From positions 372,001-436,000 of the forward strand of contig CP197396.1 in the NCBI GenBank assembly GCA_052161885.1: a stretch of 64,000 nucleotides of DNA, read 5' to 3'. Each line of letters opens with the position of its first letter. Positions within the stretch are counted from its first letter, which is position 1. This DNA is from QKTW01 sp052161885. GTDB lineage: Bacteria > Bacteroidota > Bacteroidia > Chitinophagales > Chitinophagaceae. Below the pieces are notes generated by a model. That model searched no databases. It saw only the letters and a program-made list of their open reading frames with translations, and was not told the origin of the DNA. Below, one piece after another: positions 6,853-16,647 of the stretch. A program made the translations under genes and the position numbers.

Positions 6853-9800
6853 CTATTGAATGACAACCTTACTGCGGTACATGTCCTGTCCGCTTCTTAC
6901 TTCTACCAGGTAAATGCCTTTGGCGTGGTCGCTGAGATTAAACTGCAGCTTCTGTGGCTGATGGGCATCCAGCATTCTTGTTTCTACTGTTTTGCCATTG
7001 ATGTCTGTAATGATGATACGGCTGGCATCTGTCATGTCCGGGATGTCCAGTGTAAATGTTCCGGTTGAAGGGTTCGGGTATAGATTAAACGCAACGGGTA
7101 CTTCTATGCCCGCAGTGTTGTCCCCGCCGGCTATACCCCTGGGCACAGGACCGGTAGAGGGGCATGCGCCCAGGTCGTCGCCATGGCAAAGGTGGGTAGC
7201 TACAAAGCATGGCTGCACATAGATGGTCTGGTTTGGCTGGTTCTGGCTGCCGCAACCTGAAGGGTGATGGCACAGCACAATAGTTCCGTTGGGGCCCTGC
7301 ACATTTACCACATCTATAAACTGGTTTTTGATAACGGTGCATCCGCTGCTGTTGGTAACCGTAAGCGTATAGGTAGTAGGGGTGGTGGGGCATACGGTAA
7401 TGCAGGAGCTATGAGGATTGGATATAGTACCTGATGTTGCAGTCCATGTATAAGTGTACGGGCCTCCGCTCCAGGGCACATTTGCAGAAAGCGTAGTGCA
7501 TTGGGGGCCGTAACCTATATAAATGGTAGTAGGGTCGGTGTTGGCACAACCATAGCCATAGCAGGAGGATGAGTTGCTCGCAGTTATAGACGGATTGAAC
7601 GGTGACGGCTGTGTGACGCAATATGTGGTTGTGTAAGTGCAGCCATGGGCGTCGGTTACCGTTACGGTGTAATTGCCGGGAGCGAGATTGTCAAGATCCT
7701 GGGTAGTGGCGTTATTGCTCCAGTGGTAAGTATAGGGAGCCGTTCCGCCTGTTACGGTAAGGTTGATGCTGCCGTCATTGGCACCATTGCAGGTTACATT
7801 GTTTTTAACAGCTGACACACAAATAGCCGGCGGCTGCGTGATGTTGTACGTAGTGCTTGCTGTGCATCCGTGTGCGTCTGTAACACTGAGACAATAAGAT
7901 CCGGGGCAAAGGTTGTACCTGTCGAGCGAAGATTGGCCGCAAAGGGTGCCATTCCAGCGGTAGGTATACGGTGGTGTGCCGCCGGTAATGGTTACATCAA
8001 TGCTGCCATCGCAGGCACCGCGGCAACTGATATTGGTGACGTTTGCAGAAATAACCAGTGGCGCCGGAGCTGTTATATTATAAGTGATCTTGCGTTTACA
8101 GCCGTGTGCATCTGTAATGGTCACTGTATAAGGGCCAGCAGTAAGGCCGGAGATGTTTTTATTGTGCGAGCCGTTGCTCCATGAATATGTATATGGTGAG
8201 AAACCATTGGATACGGTAAGCGAAATGCTGCCATTGTTGCCGTTGGAGCAGGTCGTTACATTATTTACAACAGCTACAGCCATGATCTGTGCTGCCTGTG
8301 TAATGGTTGCTGTATCGCGCGCTGTACAGCCATTGCTGTCTGTAAGCAATAGTGTGTACGTGCCGGCAGGCAGACCTGCAAGATTTTTGGTGGCAGCGCC
8401 GTTGCTCCATGCATATTGTACCGGGTTGGTGGCGTTGTTGACTGTAAGTGCTACCGTGCCGCTGGAGTCTCCGTAACAATAGTTGTTTGTGGTGACGTGG
8501 CTGACGGTTATGTTACAGGGTATTACCTGCAGCACATATGTCTGGAATGCATTGCCGCAGTGTGTGCCGCCATAATGGTTCAGCGAATCCTCGATCTCAA
8601 CAGAGATGTTGTAATTGCCCGCGTCTGCTACAGAGGGTGTGCCGTGTATAGAGAAGGTACCGTTGCCATTATCGGTAAAAGTAAGGAAAGACGGTACTGA
8701 GAACGATTCAACGCCCACATGATCTCCCTGCGGAATGTCAACATCTGCAGTAGTGCCGTTGTACATATAGTTCTGGCCGGCAAATACGGTAAGTACAGGC
8801 ACAGAACTAAACGTGGGATGATTATCTACGATGTAGTACACTGAGTCGTTGGTAGACTCTCCGTAACTGTCTGTAGCTTTCATTACCAGCTGATGTACGC
8901 CCCAGTCGGTAGCGGCCGGTGTCCAGGACAGGGTAGTGCTAACGGGGTTGTGATAGGCCGTAGGCAGGGCGGGAGCAAAGCTCATACCCGGTACGGCGCC
9001 GGAGGCAACAGAGAGCGATACGCTGTCATGTATATCCGGGTCGGATGCCTGGAATGTAGTGCTGAGCGGTACACCGGGAGGTGCGCAGAAAAGGCTGCCA
9101 TTGCCGGGCGACTGCGGGAGGTCAAATTTAGGATTGAGCGATACCACCAGCTTTACGATCGTATTAGCCTGTATACCGGCGTTGTCCTGTGCTGTAAAAT
9201 TGATGAGGTAAGTACCCAGGTCTGCATTGGTTGGTGTCCAGTTGAACGCACTTTGTACGGGGTCTCCGCTGGCAGGTGCAAAAGTGGCGCCGACAGGAAT
9301 GCCTATGCCGCTTAATCCTACTACAGCGCCGGAGTCATTATCTTCTGCCTTTACAGTGAAGTTGATGTTCTGGCCGGGCTGTACGATGTACGTAAAGTTA
9401 TTGGCAGGCGTAGGCGGGTAATCAAAAAACGGCGGGGTAGACTGCCCGGTGATCTGGATGAGGAAATCGAGCATAATGGTGGCTCCGTGATTATCTGCTA
9501 TGGTAACATTGGAGTTGTATAGGTCGCCGATGCCTTTACCTATTGTATTAAATGTAAGCAATCCTGAAGGGGATATGCTGATGCCCGTGGGCTGCACGGT
9601 CGACGTACCGAACCCGCCATTTGGCGTGAGGCTGTAAGTGAGCGGGTCGCCATTAGGATCAGTGGCCGGGAGCTGGTAGGTGGCAGCCGCTGCATTTGCC
9701 GGCAGATTGATAAACGGCGGCAATGAACTTACCGGTGCATCATTGCTGTTGCCAACGGTTACAGTTGATGAAACATAAAATTCGAGGTCGTGATTGTTCT

Positions 9801-10203
9801 GCAGCGTGGAGATGCGGCAGCAGTTGGTAAAGAAAGCGGTATATGTACCGTTGGCAGCGTAAGTGGCCGTGTAGTTAAATTCTCCGTAAAACCAGTCTTC
9901 TGTAGCATTTACAGAGGTGACGGTTACATTGATGGGAACAGTGGGAAGCCCGCCTCCGGGATCGAAGGTATAACCAGTGGATACCACAGCACCAACAGAC
10001 AAGCTGGATGCATAGAAACTCGTTCGCCAGGCCTGTGAAACTTTAAAATGGATCTGCAGTGGGTTGCCGGGAACCCGGTTCCAGGTGATGTTGCCGTAGC
10101 GGAAGTGGGAGGCGAATCCCGGAAGCGCTGCAAACAGGATGAGGACTGTAAGCAGTAAATGCCTGAACCTCCTCAGCAGAGGAATGGTACACATTCGTTT
10201 CAT
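6853..10203 (-). CDS. Large T9SS-exported multidomain adhesin-like protein with four SprB repeats
   Basis: 1116 aa from the ATG at 10203. The start is supported by the upstream sequence, which matches the paralogue (AACGAAAGCATCATGA). Signal peptide 1-32; a SHFRYGNITW domain (about 33-165); Ig/cadherin-like and He-PIG-like domains with repeated DPNGDPLTY, AEDNDSG and ASDPDIHDSVSLSV phrases (about 165-570); four SprB-type repeats (about 575-875; each C-x-G-x(4-6)-GS/G-I, PYTY.WS, AGTYTVTVTDAHGC); then the same Cys-rich Ig-like and CHHP/HLCHGDDLGACP module and T9SS sorting domain as at 5452-6636. It probably acts at the cell surface in adhesion or gliding; this is inference from domains. The two genes look like a duplication with domain expansion. 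Confidence 0.88.
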   Translation of the reverse strand: MKRMCTIPLLRRFRHLLLTVLILFAALPGFASHFRYGNITWNRVPGNPLQIHFKVSQAWRTSFYASSLSVGAVVSTGYTFDPGGGLPTVPINVTVTSVNATEDWFYGEFNYTATYAANGTYTAFFTNCCRISTLQNNHDLEFYVSSTVTVGNSNDAPVSSLPPFINLPANAAAATYQLPATDPNGDPLTYSLTPNGGFGTSTVQPTGISISPSGLLTFNTIGKGIGDLYNSNVTIADNHGATIMLDFLIQITGQSTPPFFDYPPTPANNFTYIVQPGQNINFTVKAEDNDSGAVVGLSGIGIPVGATFAPASGDPVQSAFNWTPTNADLGTYLINFTAQDNAGIQANTIVKLVVSLNPKFDLPQSPGNGSLFCAPPGVPLSTTFQASDPDIHDSVSLSVASGAVPGMSFAPALPTAYHNPVSTTLSWTPAATDWGVHQLVMKATDSYGESTNDSVYYIVDNHPTFSSVPVLTVFAGQNYMYNGTTADVDIPQGDHVGVESFSVPSFLTFTDNGNGTFSIHGTPSVADAGNYNISVEIEDSLNHYGGTHCGNAFQTYVLQVIPCNITVSHVTTNNYCYGDSSGTVALTVNNATNPVQYAWSNGAATKNLAGLPAGTYTLLLTDSNGCTARDTATITQAAQIMAVAVVNNVTTCSNGNNGSISLTVSNGFSPYTYSWSNGSHNKNISGLTAGPYTVTITDAHGCKRKITYNITAPAPLVISANVTNISCRGACDGSIDVTITGGTPPYTYRWNGTLCGQSSLDRYNLCPGSYCLSVTDAHGCTASTTYNITQPPAICVSAVKNNVTCNGANDGSINLTVTGGTAPYTYHWSNNATTQDLDNLAPGNYTVTVTDAHGCTYTTTYCVTQPSPFNPSITASNSSSCYGYGCANTDPTTIYIGYGPQCTTLSANVPWSGGPYTYTWTATSGTISNPHSSCITVCPTTPTTYTLTVTNSSGCTVIKNQFIDVVNVQGPNGTIVLCHHPSGCGSQNQPNQTIYVQPCFVATHLCHGDDLGACPSTGPVPRGIAGGDNTAGIEVPVAFNLYPNPSTGTFTLDIPDMTDASRIIITDINGKTVETRMLDAHQPQKLQFNLSDHAKGIYLVEVRSGQDMYRSKVVIQ

Positions 10204-10518
10204 GATGCTTTCGTTTTTGGGGTTAAACAATGAAAAACGAATGTAAAGGATAAAATTTATTAAATATAAATTTTAAGTGTTTTGTTTTTAATAATAAATC
10301 TTAATGTTATGTAAGTCAAATTTTTAAATTGTTATAATTATTTATTATTTAAATTTTAAGTTTAAAATTTTATATTCCGTTTTTTGACGGATTCTTTCCG
10401 TCATTTATTTTATCCACTTTTGCACATTGCTTATCTATGCATAGCTGCCTTCTATTGTGCTGAAACAATATTCATCCTACATTTGCCTTTTAAATCTCAA
10501 GTTCAAAAAAATATAATC
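10204..10518. other. AT-rich divergent promoter region
   Basis: About 315 bp between the divergent T9SS gene and thioredoxin. Positions about 10245-10382 are almost pure A/T, with long A and T tracts. It probably carries both promoters, but I cannot assign a unique consensus -7 box. Confidence 0.5.
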
Positions 10519-10836
10519 ATGGCAGCAGTATTCACCGATGCAAACTTCGAAAACGAAGTGATCAGTGCAGATAAATTAACCGTTGTAGACTTCTGGGCTC
10601 CCTGGTGCGGTCCGTGTCTTGCACTCGGCCCAACAATCGATGCACTTGCAAAGGAATATGATGGTAAAATAAATGTAGGCAAGGTAAATGTGGATGAAAA
10701 CCCTAACCTGTCTATCAACTACGGAATCACCAGCATTCCTTGTGTGCTCTTTATTAAAGGCGGACAGGTTGTGGACAAACAGGTAGGCGCCGCACCCAAA
10801 GCAGCTTTTGACAAAAAAATACAGCAACACCTGTAA
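10519..10836 (+). CDS. trxA: Thioredoxin
   Basis: 105 aa, the normal thioredoxin length. The redox motif WCGPC follows FWAP at about residue 29-33, and the cis-proline loop is ITSIPC. It reduces protein disulfides in the cytoplasm. The ATG at 10519 is chosen because upstream in-frame codons are not thioredoxin-like. A terminator follows at 10861-10888. Confidence 0.93.
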   Translation: MAAVFTDANFENEVISADKLTVVDFWAPWCGPCLALGPTIDALAKEYDGKINVGKVNVDENPNLSINYGITSIPCVLFIKGGQVVDKQVGAAPKAAFDKKIQQHL

Positions 10837-10860
10837 TCTTTGCAGATGTATAATTTTCAC

Positions 10861-10888
10861 AGCCGGCATATTTTGCCGGCTTTTTTTA
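10861..10888 (+). terminator. Terminator of trxA
   Basis: AGCCGGCA and TGCCGGCT form the stem, followed by seven T. Confidence 0.88.
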
Positions 10889-10964
10889 TACTAATACTAA
10901 CAGTGTAAACGTTTGGCTTGTACCGGTAAAATTGTATATTACCGGCTATTGTGATTTCGCAGAT

Positions 10965-12035
10965 ATGAAAATACTAAGCCAGATAACAGATCCGGTGTTT
11001 GTGCCGCGCGAACTGACCAGGACAGACCGCTTTTTCCTGCGGTTTATCCGTGATGAGAAAGATCTTCCTTTTGCCTATCTCACTGTGAAGATTTCCCTGA
11101 CAATGCTGCCTGTGGCTGTGCTGCTGTACATGCCGTTTATCCATGGCTGGGCGTGGGCATTGCTGGCAATCCTCTACCAGTTTTTAAATAACGTCACTTA
11201 CAAAGGTCCTTTCGGGCTGATGCTGCATTGCACCAGTCACCGCGCACTTTTCAGGAAGGAATATGATTTTATGAATCATTACCTGCCCTGGATCATTGCG
11301 CCGTTCTTCGGGCATTCGCCGGAAACATATTATACGCACCATATAGGCATGCACCATGCCGAAAATAATCTTGAAGACGATGAAAGTACTACCATGCCTT
11401 ACCAGCGCGATTCGCTGAAAGGGTTTGGGCATTACCTGGGTACATTCCTGGCTGTGGGCATCTATCATCTTGCCGCTTATTTTTCCCGTAAGAAACGCAA
11501 GCGCCTTATGTACCGCTCGGTAAGAGGAGAAGTTTTATTTTACATTTTCTGTATCGGTATGAGCTTTGTCAACTGGCCGGCAACGCTGGTTGTATTCATC
11601 ATACCTTTTTTCCTGTACCGGCTTGTAGCTATGATGGGCAACTGGGCGCAACATGCTTTTGTATGTGCCGAAGATCCGGGCAATGCCTACAAAAACAGTA
11701 TCACCTGCATCAATACAAAATACAATCATAAATGCTGGAATGACGGCTATCACATCAGCCATCATATAAAGCAGTCGATGCACTGGACGGAACACCCGGT
11801 TTATTTCAAAAAGACATTGCAGGAATATATAGACAATGATGCGATCGTATTTGACGGCATTCATTTTCTGCACGTGTATTTCTGGCTGATGCGTAAGCGC
11901 TATGATCTGCTGGCAAAGAATTTTGTAAATATCGGCGACCGTTTTAAATCGGACGAAGAGATCATTGCTTTCCTGAAATCGCGCACGCGTAAAATCACTT
12001 TTTCAGAACCAGTGCTGGGAACGGCAGTAGCGTAA
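10965..12035 (+). CDS. Membrane fatty acid desaturase family protein
   Basis: 356 aa from the ATG at 10965. Hydrophobic pairs lie near residues 40-85 and 175-215. Histidine clusters match the di-iron desaturase pattern: HCTSHR at about 88, THHIGMHH at about 124-131, and HISHH with HWTEHP at about 263-275. Such enzymes introduce double bonds into acyl chains or modify related lipids in the inner membrane. The substrate cannot be told from sequence. It ends at a strong terminator shared with the convergent oxidase. Confidence 0.82.
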   Translation: MKILSQITDPVFVPRELTRTDRFFLRFIRDEKDLPFAYLTVKISLTMLPVAVLLYMPFIHGWAWALLAILYQFLNNVTYKGPFGLMLHCTSHRALFRKEYDFMNHYLPWIIAPFFGHSPETYYTHHIGMHHAENNLEDDESTTMPYQRDSLKGFGHYLGTFLAVGIYHLAAYFSRKKRKRLMYRSVRGEVLFYIFCIGMSFVNWPATLVVFIIPFFLYRLVAMMGNWAQHAFVCAEDPGNAYKNSITCINTKYNHKCWNDGYHISHHIKQSMHWTEHPVYFKKTLQEYIDNDAIVFDGIHFLHVYFWLMRKRYDLLAKNFVNIGDRFKSDEEIIAFLKSRTRKITFSEPVLGTAVA

Positions 12036-12056
12036 TCTGATATTACTGATCTGTTT

Positions 12057-12092
12057 AACGGTGTCAGGGTTCCAAACCCTGACACCGTTTTT
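12057..12092. terminator. Bidirectional terminator
   Basis: CGGTGTCAGGGTT and AACCCTGACACCG form a 13-bp stem followed by TTTTTT. It lies between two convergent genes and overlaps the last base of the oxidase stop codon. Confidence 0.9.
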
Positions 12093-13675
12093 TATGCCAG
12101 TCCCGCACGTACCAGGAAATCGTTGGTAAATACTTTTTGTGTATTTGTGTCCAGCAGTTTATTGCGGGCGTTTTTCCATTGCTGTATACGATCTGCGCCA
12201 TACATTTTTGTAACCAGCTGCGGCGTCAGGTTAAAGTTCATCTTGCCCCAATGTTCTGTATATGGAATCTTCCGGGCATCCAGCTGCTGCCATACGTTGG
12301 TAAAGAAATTCCGGGCTTCGGCACAATCTACACCATCCATTTCCAGTACACACGTCTTAGGAAATTTTGTAAAGCCCAGTGTTGCCTGTGTGCCCTTCAC
12401 AAAGCGCATGGCCAGCCCGCCGGGGAATACTGTCTTCTTATTCTGTGCAATGATGATCTGCATTACTTTGTCTGCATCTGCACAATCCACTGCTATGGCA
12501 GCACTGCATACTTTGCCGCGGAACCGTGTGTTGACAAAGGTTTCGCCCAATGTACCCACGCTTTTATCTGCAGCACTGTATGCGAGCGGAAACATTTTGT
12601 TGACGAGTGTGGGCACCAACGCGTTGCCAAGACTGCCGAGCTTATCAAGTACGGTAGAGATGAAGCCCAGCATATCATCGCCATAAGTACTGCCGTTTTC
12701 GTTTACCGGTGTTTTGGGATAGTCGGGTGCATAGGCCTTTTTGTACATAGAGCGGATGAAAACACCCTTGTCTGCATTGTTTGCTTCAAACTGGTTGGGA
12801 TTGATCACCACTTCAAAATGATAGAGGTTTTTATCCGGGCCGTTCCAGGGAAGCGGCAGCAGATTGGTAATACCAGAAAAGTCCACCGTGCTGATGGCAT
12901 TTTTCAGCATATCTGTATACGCCAGGCGATCGGAGCAATATTTCTCCAGAAGGAATACAGGCTCTGTTTCTATCATGATGCCATGTATCACACCAAAACT
13001 GCCAAAGCTTACCACAGCAGCATTAAAAATATCATCGTCGCTGATGGCTTCTGCGCCCAGCCATTGCACAAACTGATCGGACACTACCGGATAGGATTTT
13101 CGTTCCAGCCATACATGCCTTCCCGGGCCGGTAATAATGTGCATGCCTACAATGCTGTCGTGCAGGGCGCCTACGCGAAATCCTGCACCATGTGTACCTG
13201 TTGAAGTAGCGCCTGCTATGCTTTGCCCGTTGCTGGCGCCGCAGGCTTTAAGCGATCGTTTGCGGTCGCCCTCGAGTTTTGCATGGAGCTGCAGCACACT
13301 CATGCCGCATTGCGCAAAGAACAGGTCGCCGGCCTGGTGCGGACCGGCAAGGTATTGCTGCGACACAAATGAATTGTTCAGCGCAAAAGACAGCCGCAGT
13401 GATTTAGTGTCGATGATGCCACCGGATGAAACTGCTACATCAGACAGTGACCAGCCGCTGCCCATGGCACGCAGCTGGCGGTTATTGCTGATGGCATTCT
13501 GTATCAGCCATTGTATGTTGGATGTTGTGATCCTGTATTGTGCAGATGAGGTGCCGGCAGACACTACGTTATCCAGTTTGAAACTGGCGTCTTTCATAAA
13601 TGTCTGATGAAAATTTTCATGCACATTTTCCCAATCTGTAATGGGCAGTATGGATATGCCTTGCGGTAAATTCAT
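12092..13675 (-). CDS. FAD-linked oxidoreductase of the vanillyl-alcohol/aldonolactone oxidase type
   Basis: 527 aa from the ATG at 13675. An N-terminal FAD-binding PCMH-type domain (about 30-220) shows RAMGSGWSLSD, the STGTHGAGF loop and GMHIITG. The C-terminal part has the HWGKMN motif found in sugar-lactone oxidases such as D-arabinono-1,4-lactone oxidase. It probably oxidises a sugar lactone or polyol using FAD and oxygen or another acceptor; the substrate is not determined. No signal peptide is visible. It lies 11 bp downstream of a small lipoprotein gene on the same strand, so the two are likely co-transcribed. Confidence 0.78.
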   Translation of the reverse strand: MNLPQGISILPITDWENVHENFHQTFMKDASFKLDNVVSAGTSSAQYRITTSNIQWLIQNAISNNRQLRAMGSGWSLSDVAVSSGGIIDTKSLRLSFALNNSFVSQQYLAGPHQAGDLFFAQCGMSVLQLHAKLEGDRKRSLKACGASNGQSIAGATSTGTHGAGFRVGALHDSIVGMHIITGPGRHVWLERKSYPVVSDQFVQWLGAEAISDDDIFNAAVVSFGSFGVIHGIMIETEPVFLLEKYCSDRLAYTDMLKNAISTVDFSGITNLLPLPWNGPDKNLYHFEVVINPNQFEANNADKGVFIRSMYKKAYAPDYPKTPVNENGSTYGDDMLGFISTVLDKLGSLGNALVPTLVNKMFPLAYSAADKSVGTLGETFVNTRFRGKVCSAAIAVDCADADKVMQIIIAQNKKTVFPGGLAMRFVKGTQATLGFTKFPKTCVLEMDGVDCAEARNFFTNVWQQLDARKIPYTEHWGKMNFNLTPQLVTKMYGADRIQQWKNARNKLLDTNTQKVFTNDFLVRAGLA

Positions 13676-13686
13676 GGCGATCGGTT

Positions 13687-14055
13687 TTAATTGTTGGTGC
13701 CAAGTATTTCTGTTGCAGGATCGGGTGGGGCACAGTACCATTCTACCCGCATAGGCACCACAATGCCCAGCGTAGCTACAGAAAGCAGTATGAAGCCGAA
13801 GTTGGTCTTCATGCTTACTTTGTTGAGGTGGTTAAAGCTGCTGTCGCAATGCGGGTTGATGTCCTTAGGCTGTACCAGCCCCCATGCGTAGGTCCAGGTG
13901 GTTTTCCTGTTTACAGGATTATTGGCAATCGTATTGCTGTCGTACTGTGAGACAATGTTGGTGGTCATGCAGCCGGAAAGGAGCAATATGGCTGTAGTGT
14001 ACAGGCACATTTTCAGGCTGGACGCAACATTTCTGTGTCTGGAATAGTGTTTCAT
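13687..14055 (-). CDS. Small lipoprotein (Bor-like)
   Basis: 122 aa. MCLYTTAILLLSGC gives a lipobox LLSG-C30; the ATG at 14010 is an alternative start that would shorten the leader. The mature part contains TTWTYAWGLVQPKDINPHC, then a hydrophobic LLSVATLGIVVPMRVEWYC segment, an arrangement seen in Bor/YceK-like small lipoproteins. Function unknown. It is first in a likely two-gene unit with the FAD oxidase. Confidence 0.65.
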   Translation of the reverse strand: MKHYSRHRNVASSLKMCLYTTAILLLSGCMTTNIVSQYDSNTIANNPVNRKTTWTYAWGLVQPKDINPHCDSSFNHLNKVSMKTNFGFILLSVATLGIVVPMRVEWYCAPPDPATEILGTNN

Positions 14056-14284
14056 GCGGATGAGTGTGTGGATTTATTGATATAAAATTAACGAATATTT
14101 ATCTTGTTCTATGCGTTTGCATCTGTCCGGCAACGATTAATTTGTGTAATATTTCATGGGTAGAATTTTTTCGTGGTAAAAGGTGTTTTTTTAATGCAAT
14201 TTATTAGGTTTGTTTTCAGGGAGAAAGCAGTATTCGGCGGACACAGCATGGCCAATACTTACATTTTTAAAAATCTTGTGACTT

Positions 14285-16156
14285 ATGGAAATAAATGTAT
14301 TGGAACCGCTGCCAAACTTCCAGTTATTGCAGGAGGTGGTAAATGTTATTAACGAAGGACTGATTGTAAAAGACCTGGATGGAAAAATACTCACTTTCAA
14401 CCGGCAGGCGCTTGAGTTGCTGGAACTTCCTGTTTCGCGGCTTGCCAATGCTTATTGCAAGGACCTGGCCGGTATCTTTTGCCGTACAGACGGTTCTGTA
14501 TACAAATGGGAAGAAATGCCGACCGTTGTTACTATGCACACCGGCGTGCCGAACAAAGATGTGATCGTAGGCCTGGCGCACGTACCGGTGACAAAATGGC
14601 TTTCCGTTTCTTCAAAGATTATTACGGTAGAAGGCCGGCGTCTGGTACTGATCACTTTTTTTGACGTTACTGCGCTCCAGGAGGCTAACCGCAAACTGGC
14701 AGAAAAAGAACAGCATATGAACCTGATCGTTTCATCTGTAGATGATCTGCTGTTTGAAATTTTACAGGATGGTACTATCCTTAACTTCTGGACAAATAAT
14801 GAAGACCTGCTTTTCTTCCGCCCGGAAGAGTTCCTGGGGAAAAAACTGAACAGCCTTTTCCCCGAAGAGCTGGTTAATATGTTTATGGAGGTGATTACCG
14901 ACGCATTGAACGGCAGAAAAGACCGTGTGATAGAATATATGTCGCCCGTGCCTTCTCATGCTGAAAAATGGTACCGGCTGAAGGTGTATCCGATTCATAC
15001 GTTTACAGATAAAGTTGCTGCGGTGGTGTCAGACATTACAGAAGAGGTGAAAGCCCGTGAAAAGATCCGCATCAGCGAGCAGACCTTTCATAATGCATTT
15101 CATTATTCGGCGGTAGGTATGGCGCTGGTAGACCTGGAAGGACGGTGTGCGGATGTAAATAATACGCTTTCTGAAATACTCGGTTATACCGCAGAGGAAT
15201 TACGGGTTATGCCTTTTCACCAGTTTACACATCCCGACGATCTGAAGCTGGACCTGGAGCACTTGCGACGCCTGCTGAACAAGGAGCAGGAAAGCTATAC
15301 CATGGAGAAGCGCTATCTTCATAAGAAAGGCCATTATATCTGGTGCCTGCTGGCGGTGTCGCTGGTATGGAACAGTAATGATCAGCCCGGCTTTTTTATA
15401 GCCCAGGTACAGGATATCACCCATATAAAAAACATGATCCGGGAGCTGGAGCAGCAGAATGCACGCCTGGAGCTCACTACACTGGATCTGGAGCATAAGA
15501 TAAGCCAGCTGGAGGAGTTTAACCAGATAGTAGCCCATAACCTGCGCAGCCCGGCCGGCAATATACAGATGCTGCTCTCGGAGATGCAATATGCAGCTTC
15601 CGGAGACCAGGGAGAATACTTTCAGCTGCTGAAACAGAGTTCTGATACTTTGATGGAAACCTTGCAGGAGCTTATAGATATCCTGGAGGTGCGCCTGCAG
15701 AAAAAGCTGCCTTTTGAAAGCTGTCATTTTGAAACATTAACGCAAAAGGTGCTGCGGCAGCTGAATACGGAGGTGTTTGAAAAATCTGCTATAATTGAGA
15801 CTGATTTTGCGGTGCCTGTTTTAAACTATCCGAAAGTGTATCTTGAAAGCATATTGTACAATCTTATCAGCAATGCTTTAAAATATGCACATCCGCATCG
15901 CAATCCCCGCATTATCCTGCATACTTATGAGCAGCACGGCGTTGTATGTCTGAGTGTAAGCGATAATGGCCTGGGCATAGACCTGGAGAAATACGGAAAA
16001 CATATGTTCAAATACCGTAAGATTTTTCATCCGGGCCATGACAGTAAAGGTGTAGGATTATTCATGACACGTAACCAGATTGAAACCCTCGGCGGAAGTA
16101 TACGAGTGGAAAGCGAACCCGTTATCGGAACTACATTTATTGTAAGATTCCAATAA
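14285..16156 (+). CDS. Soluble PAS-domain sensor histidine kinase
   Basis: 623 aa, no membrane segments, so a cytoplasmic sensor. Three PAS domains: about 10-125 (VINEGLIVKDLDGKILTFN), 145-260 (VDDLLFEILQDGTILNFW) and 270-385 (AVGMALVDLEGRCADVNNT, with a PAC segment). A coiled coil is followed by a HisKA-like dimerisation domain with the phospho-acceptor in VAHNLRSPAGN (His418). The ATPase domain (about 515-623) has N-box NALKYAH, G1 DNGLGID and G2 GVGLFM. It autophosphorylates and should pass phosphate to the adjacent receiver gene 15 bp downstream. The ligand is unknown. Confidence 0.9.
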   Translation: MEINVLEPLPNFQLLQEVVNVINEGLIVKDLDGKILTFNRQALELLELPVSRLANAYCKDLAGIFCRTDGSVYKWEEMPTVVTMHTGVPNKDVIVGLAHVPVTKWLSVSSKIITVEGRRLVLITFFDVTALQEANRKLAEKEQHMNLIVSSVDDLLFEILQDGTILNFWTNNEDLLFFRPEEFLGKKLNSLFPEELVNMFMEVITDALNGRKDRVIEYMSPVPSHAEKWYRLKVYPIHTFTDKVAAVVSDITEEVKAREKIRISEQTFHNAFHYSAVGMALVDLEGRCADVNNTLSEILGYTAEELRVMPFHQFTHPDDLKLDLEHLRRLLNKEQESYTMEKRYLHKKGHYIWCLLAVSLVWNSNDQPGFFIAQVQDITHIKNMIRELEQQNARLELTTLDLEHKISQLEEFNQIVAHNLRSPAGNIQMLLSEMQYAASGDQGEYFQLLKQSSDTLMETLQELIDILEVRLQKKLPFESCHFETLTQKVLRQLNTEVFEKSAIIETDFAVPVLNYPKVYLESILYNLISNALKYAHPHRNPRIILHTYEQHGVVCLSVSDNGLGIDLEKYGKHMFKYRKIFHPGHDSKGVGLFMTRNQIETLGGSIRVESEPVIGTTFIVRFQ

Positions 16157-16171
16157 TACACTGCAGATTTA

Positions 16172-16609
16172 ATGAAGGATAATATGGACAAAATTTTACG
16201 CATAGGACTTGTGGACGACGACCCGATATTCAGGCTTACGGCCGGTAAAATGATTCAGTCATATACCGGCAGGCCAACAGAGATACTTAATTTTAAACAC
16301 GGGCTTGAAGCCTGGGAATACTTTACTGACCGGGAATCTGATGTGTCCGGATGGCCGCACGTTCTGTTCATTGATATAAACATGCCGTTTATGAATGGCT
16401 GGGAATTGCTCAGTGCCCTTGCTACAGAAATTGCCCTGCATCCGCAGGCACCGCAGATGTATGTGCTCAGCTCATCTACCAGTCTTACCGACCAGGAAAA
16501 AGCGAAAACATTTCCGTTCCTGAAAGGCTATATATTGAAACCATTAAAGCGAGAGGAACTTTATGCAATTTTTGACCAGGTGAATGGAGCAATGGTGAAT
16601 GGCGAATAG
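16172..16609 (+). CDS. Single-domain response regulator (receiver only)
   Basis: 145 aa. Acidic cluster VDDDP near residue 14-18, phospho-acceptor Asp68 in LFIDINMP, conserved Ser/Thr in VLSSST, and Lys123 in ILKPLK. There is no DNA-binding output domain, so it acts through protein contacts or a phosphorelay. An ATG at 16184, with AAGGATAAT before it, is an equally good start. It pairs with the upstream PAS kinase. The last nine residues (VNGAMVNGE) come from a phrase that also occurs as a dispersed intergenic repeat. Confidence 0.88.
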   Translation: MKDNMDKILRIGLVDDDPIFRLTAGKMIQSYTGRPTEILNFKHGLEAWEYFTDRESDVSGWPHVLFIDINMPFMNGWELLSALATEIALHPQAPQMYVLSSSTSLTDQEKAKTFPFLKGYILKPLKREELYAIFDQVNGAMVNGE

Positions 16610-16647
16610 AAGACTACCTCTCATATCTCAATACTCATATCTCACAT

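Noticed and set aside
12137..13204. Long open frame opposite the FAD oxidase
   Set aside because: Antisense shadow of a well-supported gene with no domain and no promoter.
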